Shown here one piece after another: positions 35,778 through 35,916 of a stretch of DNA of 35,916 nucleotides (positions within the stretch are counted from its first letter, which is position 1; every line of letters starts with the position of its first letter). Origin of the DNA: Natronomonas aquatica (GTDB lineage Archaea > Halobacteriota > Halobacteria > Halobacteriales > Haloarculaceae). Under the pieces are notes generated by a model, which had not been told where the DNA came from, searched no databases, and saw only the letters and a list, made by a program, of their open reading frames with translations. The translations under genes were made by a program, and so were the position numbers. The stretch is from assembly GCF_024449025.1 (NCBI RefSeq), contig NZ_JAHLKM010000024.1:1-35916 (forward strand). The letters are read 5' to 3'.

Positions 35778-35916
35778 GCGACGCGTGTAGAGGGCACTCG
35801 GAAAGCCCGATAGTGCTGTTTTGGGACGCGTGAGTGCCCGTGATACGGTCGTGCGTTAGTTTTTACCGGGAATTACGGGCAGAGATAGTTCCAGATATTC
35901 GGTTCAGCAACGGTGG
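35778..35916. other. Right edge, possible end of another minus-strand gene
   Basis: Between the membrane protein gene and the edge no complete gene is seen. One minus-strand frame from the edge ends in TAA at 35873-35875 with the peptide TVAEPNIWNYLCP, which could be the last residues of a gene lying mostly outside the window. The evidence is only about 14 codons. Confidence 0.2.

Noticed and set aside
1-35916. CRISPR array, tRNA or rRNA genes
   Set aside because: No regularly spaced identical repeats of 25-40 bases, no cloverleaf with T-loop/anticodon features, and no rRNA-like sequence were noticed on either strand. A tRNA scan would be decisive.

Overview
The window is chromosomal DNA of an extremely halophilic archaeon (class Halobacteria). 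The proteins are acidic and rich in Asp and Glu, coding DNA is GC-rich with GC at third codon positions, and many genes have an archaeal TATA-like box about 25-33 nt before the start codon, as expected for leaderless transcripts. Several families present are typical of haloarchaea: a bacterio-opsin-activator type HTH regulator, an F420-dependent oxidoreductase, a salactin-like actin homologue, a type IV pilin with the VSPVIG signature, and an IS607 TnpA/TnpB element. The genus cannot be fixed from this sequence alone.

Layout. 1-1702: the 5' part of a heme-copper oxidase subunit I gene, running off the left edge, and a small coupled upstream ORF, both on the minus strand. 1795-8355: a divergent HTH regulator, an NTF2-like protein, a Na+/Ca2+ exchanger, a Tat lipoprotein, an aminotransferase, an HNH protein, and a coupled MBL hydrolase/HAD hydrolase pair. 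8483-10310: a leader micro-ORF, an SDR dehydrogenase and an F420-dependent oxidoreductase in one operon. 10391-10590: a strong promoter followed by what looks like a structured non-coding RNA. 10577-13843: a zinc-ribbon protein, a glutaredoxin, an Lrp-type regulator with a palindromic operator just upstream of a sirtuin, then a thioesterase and a MaoC hydratase. 13853-20692: carB, a phosphotransferase, a rhomboid-family protease and an rRNA-type methyltransferase. 20803-25458: a double zinc-finger protein, a formate-dehydrogenase-like molybdoenzyme, and a salactin-like gene behind a gene for a membrane protein with a long cytoplasmic tail. 25548-26532: a type IV pilin divergent from a small membrane protein.

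From about 26.5 kb rightward, and most clearly after 28.7 kb, intergenic gaps are longer, the DNA is more AT-rich and the genes are mostly small membrane proteins of unknown function plus a universal stress protein, a DoxX-like protein and a GIDE-like membrane protein. An IS607-family element (tnpA-tnpB, roughly 31.43-33.9 kb) lies in this accessory zone. Both ends carry 10-bp-phased repeats, and the 3' part of tnpB contains hairpins expected of an omega/re RNA. The right edge has a 57-residue membrane protein gene and a probably 5'-truncated membrane protein gene.

Most neighbouring genes are metabolic housekeeping or redox functions, not one pathway. The units best supported as co-expressed are MBL+HAD (ATGA overlap), SDR+F420 oxidoreductase (ATGA overlap), thioesterase+MaoC (ATGA overlap), Lrp+sirtuin (50-180 nt gap depending on the sirtuin start, same strand), tnpA+tnpB (8-nt overlap), and the 64-residue ORF+cox subunit I (TGATG). 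The observations most worth following are the candidate ncRNA near 10.42-10.59 kb, the IS607 end architecture with its overlapping guide-RNA region, and the salactin-like locus.
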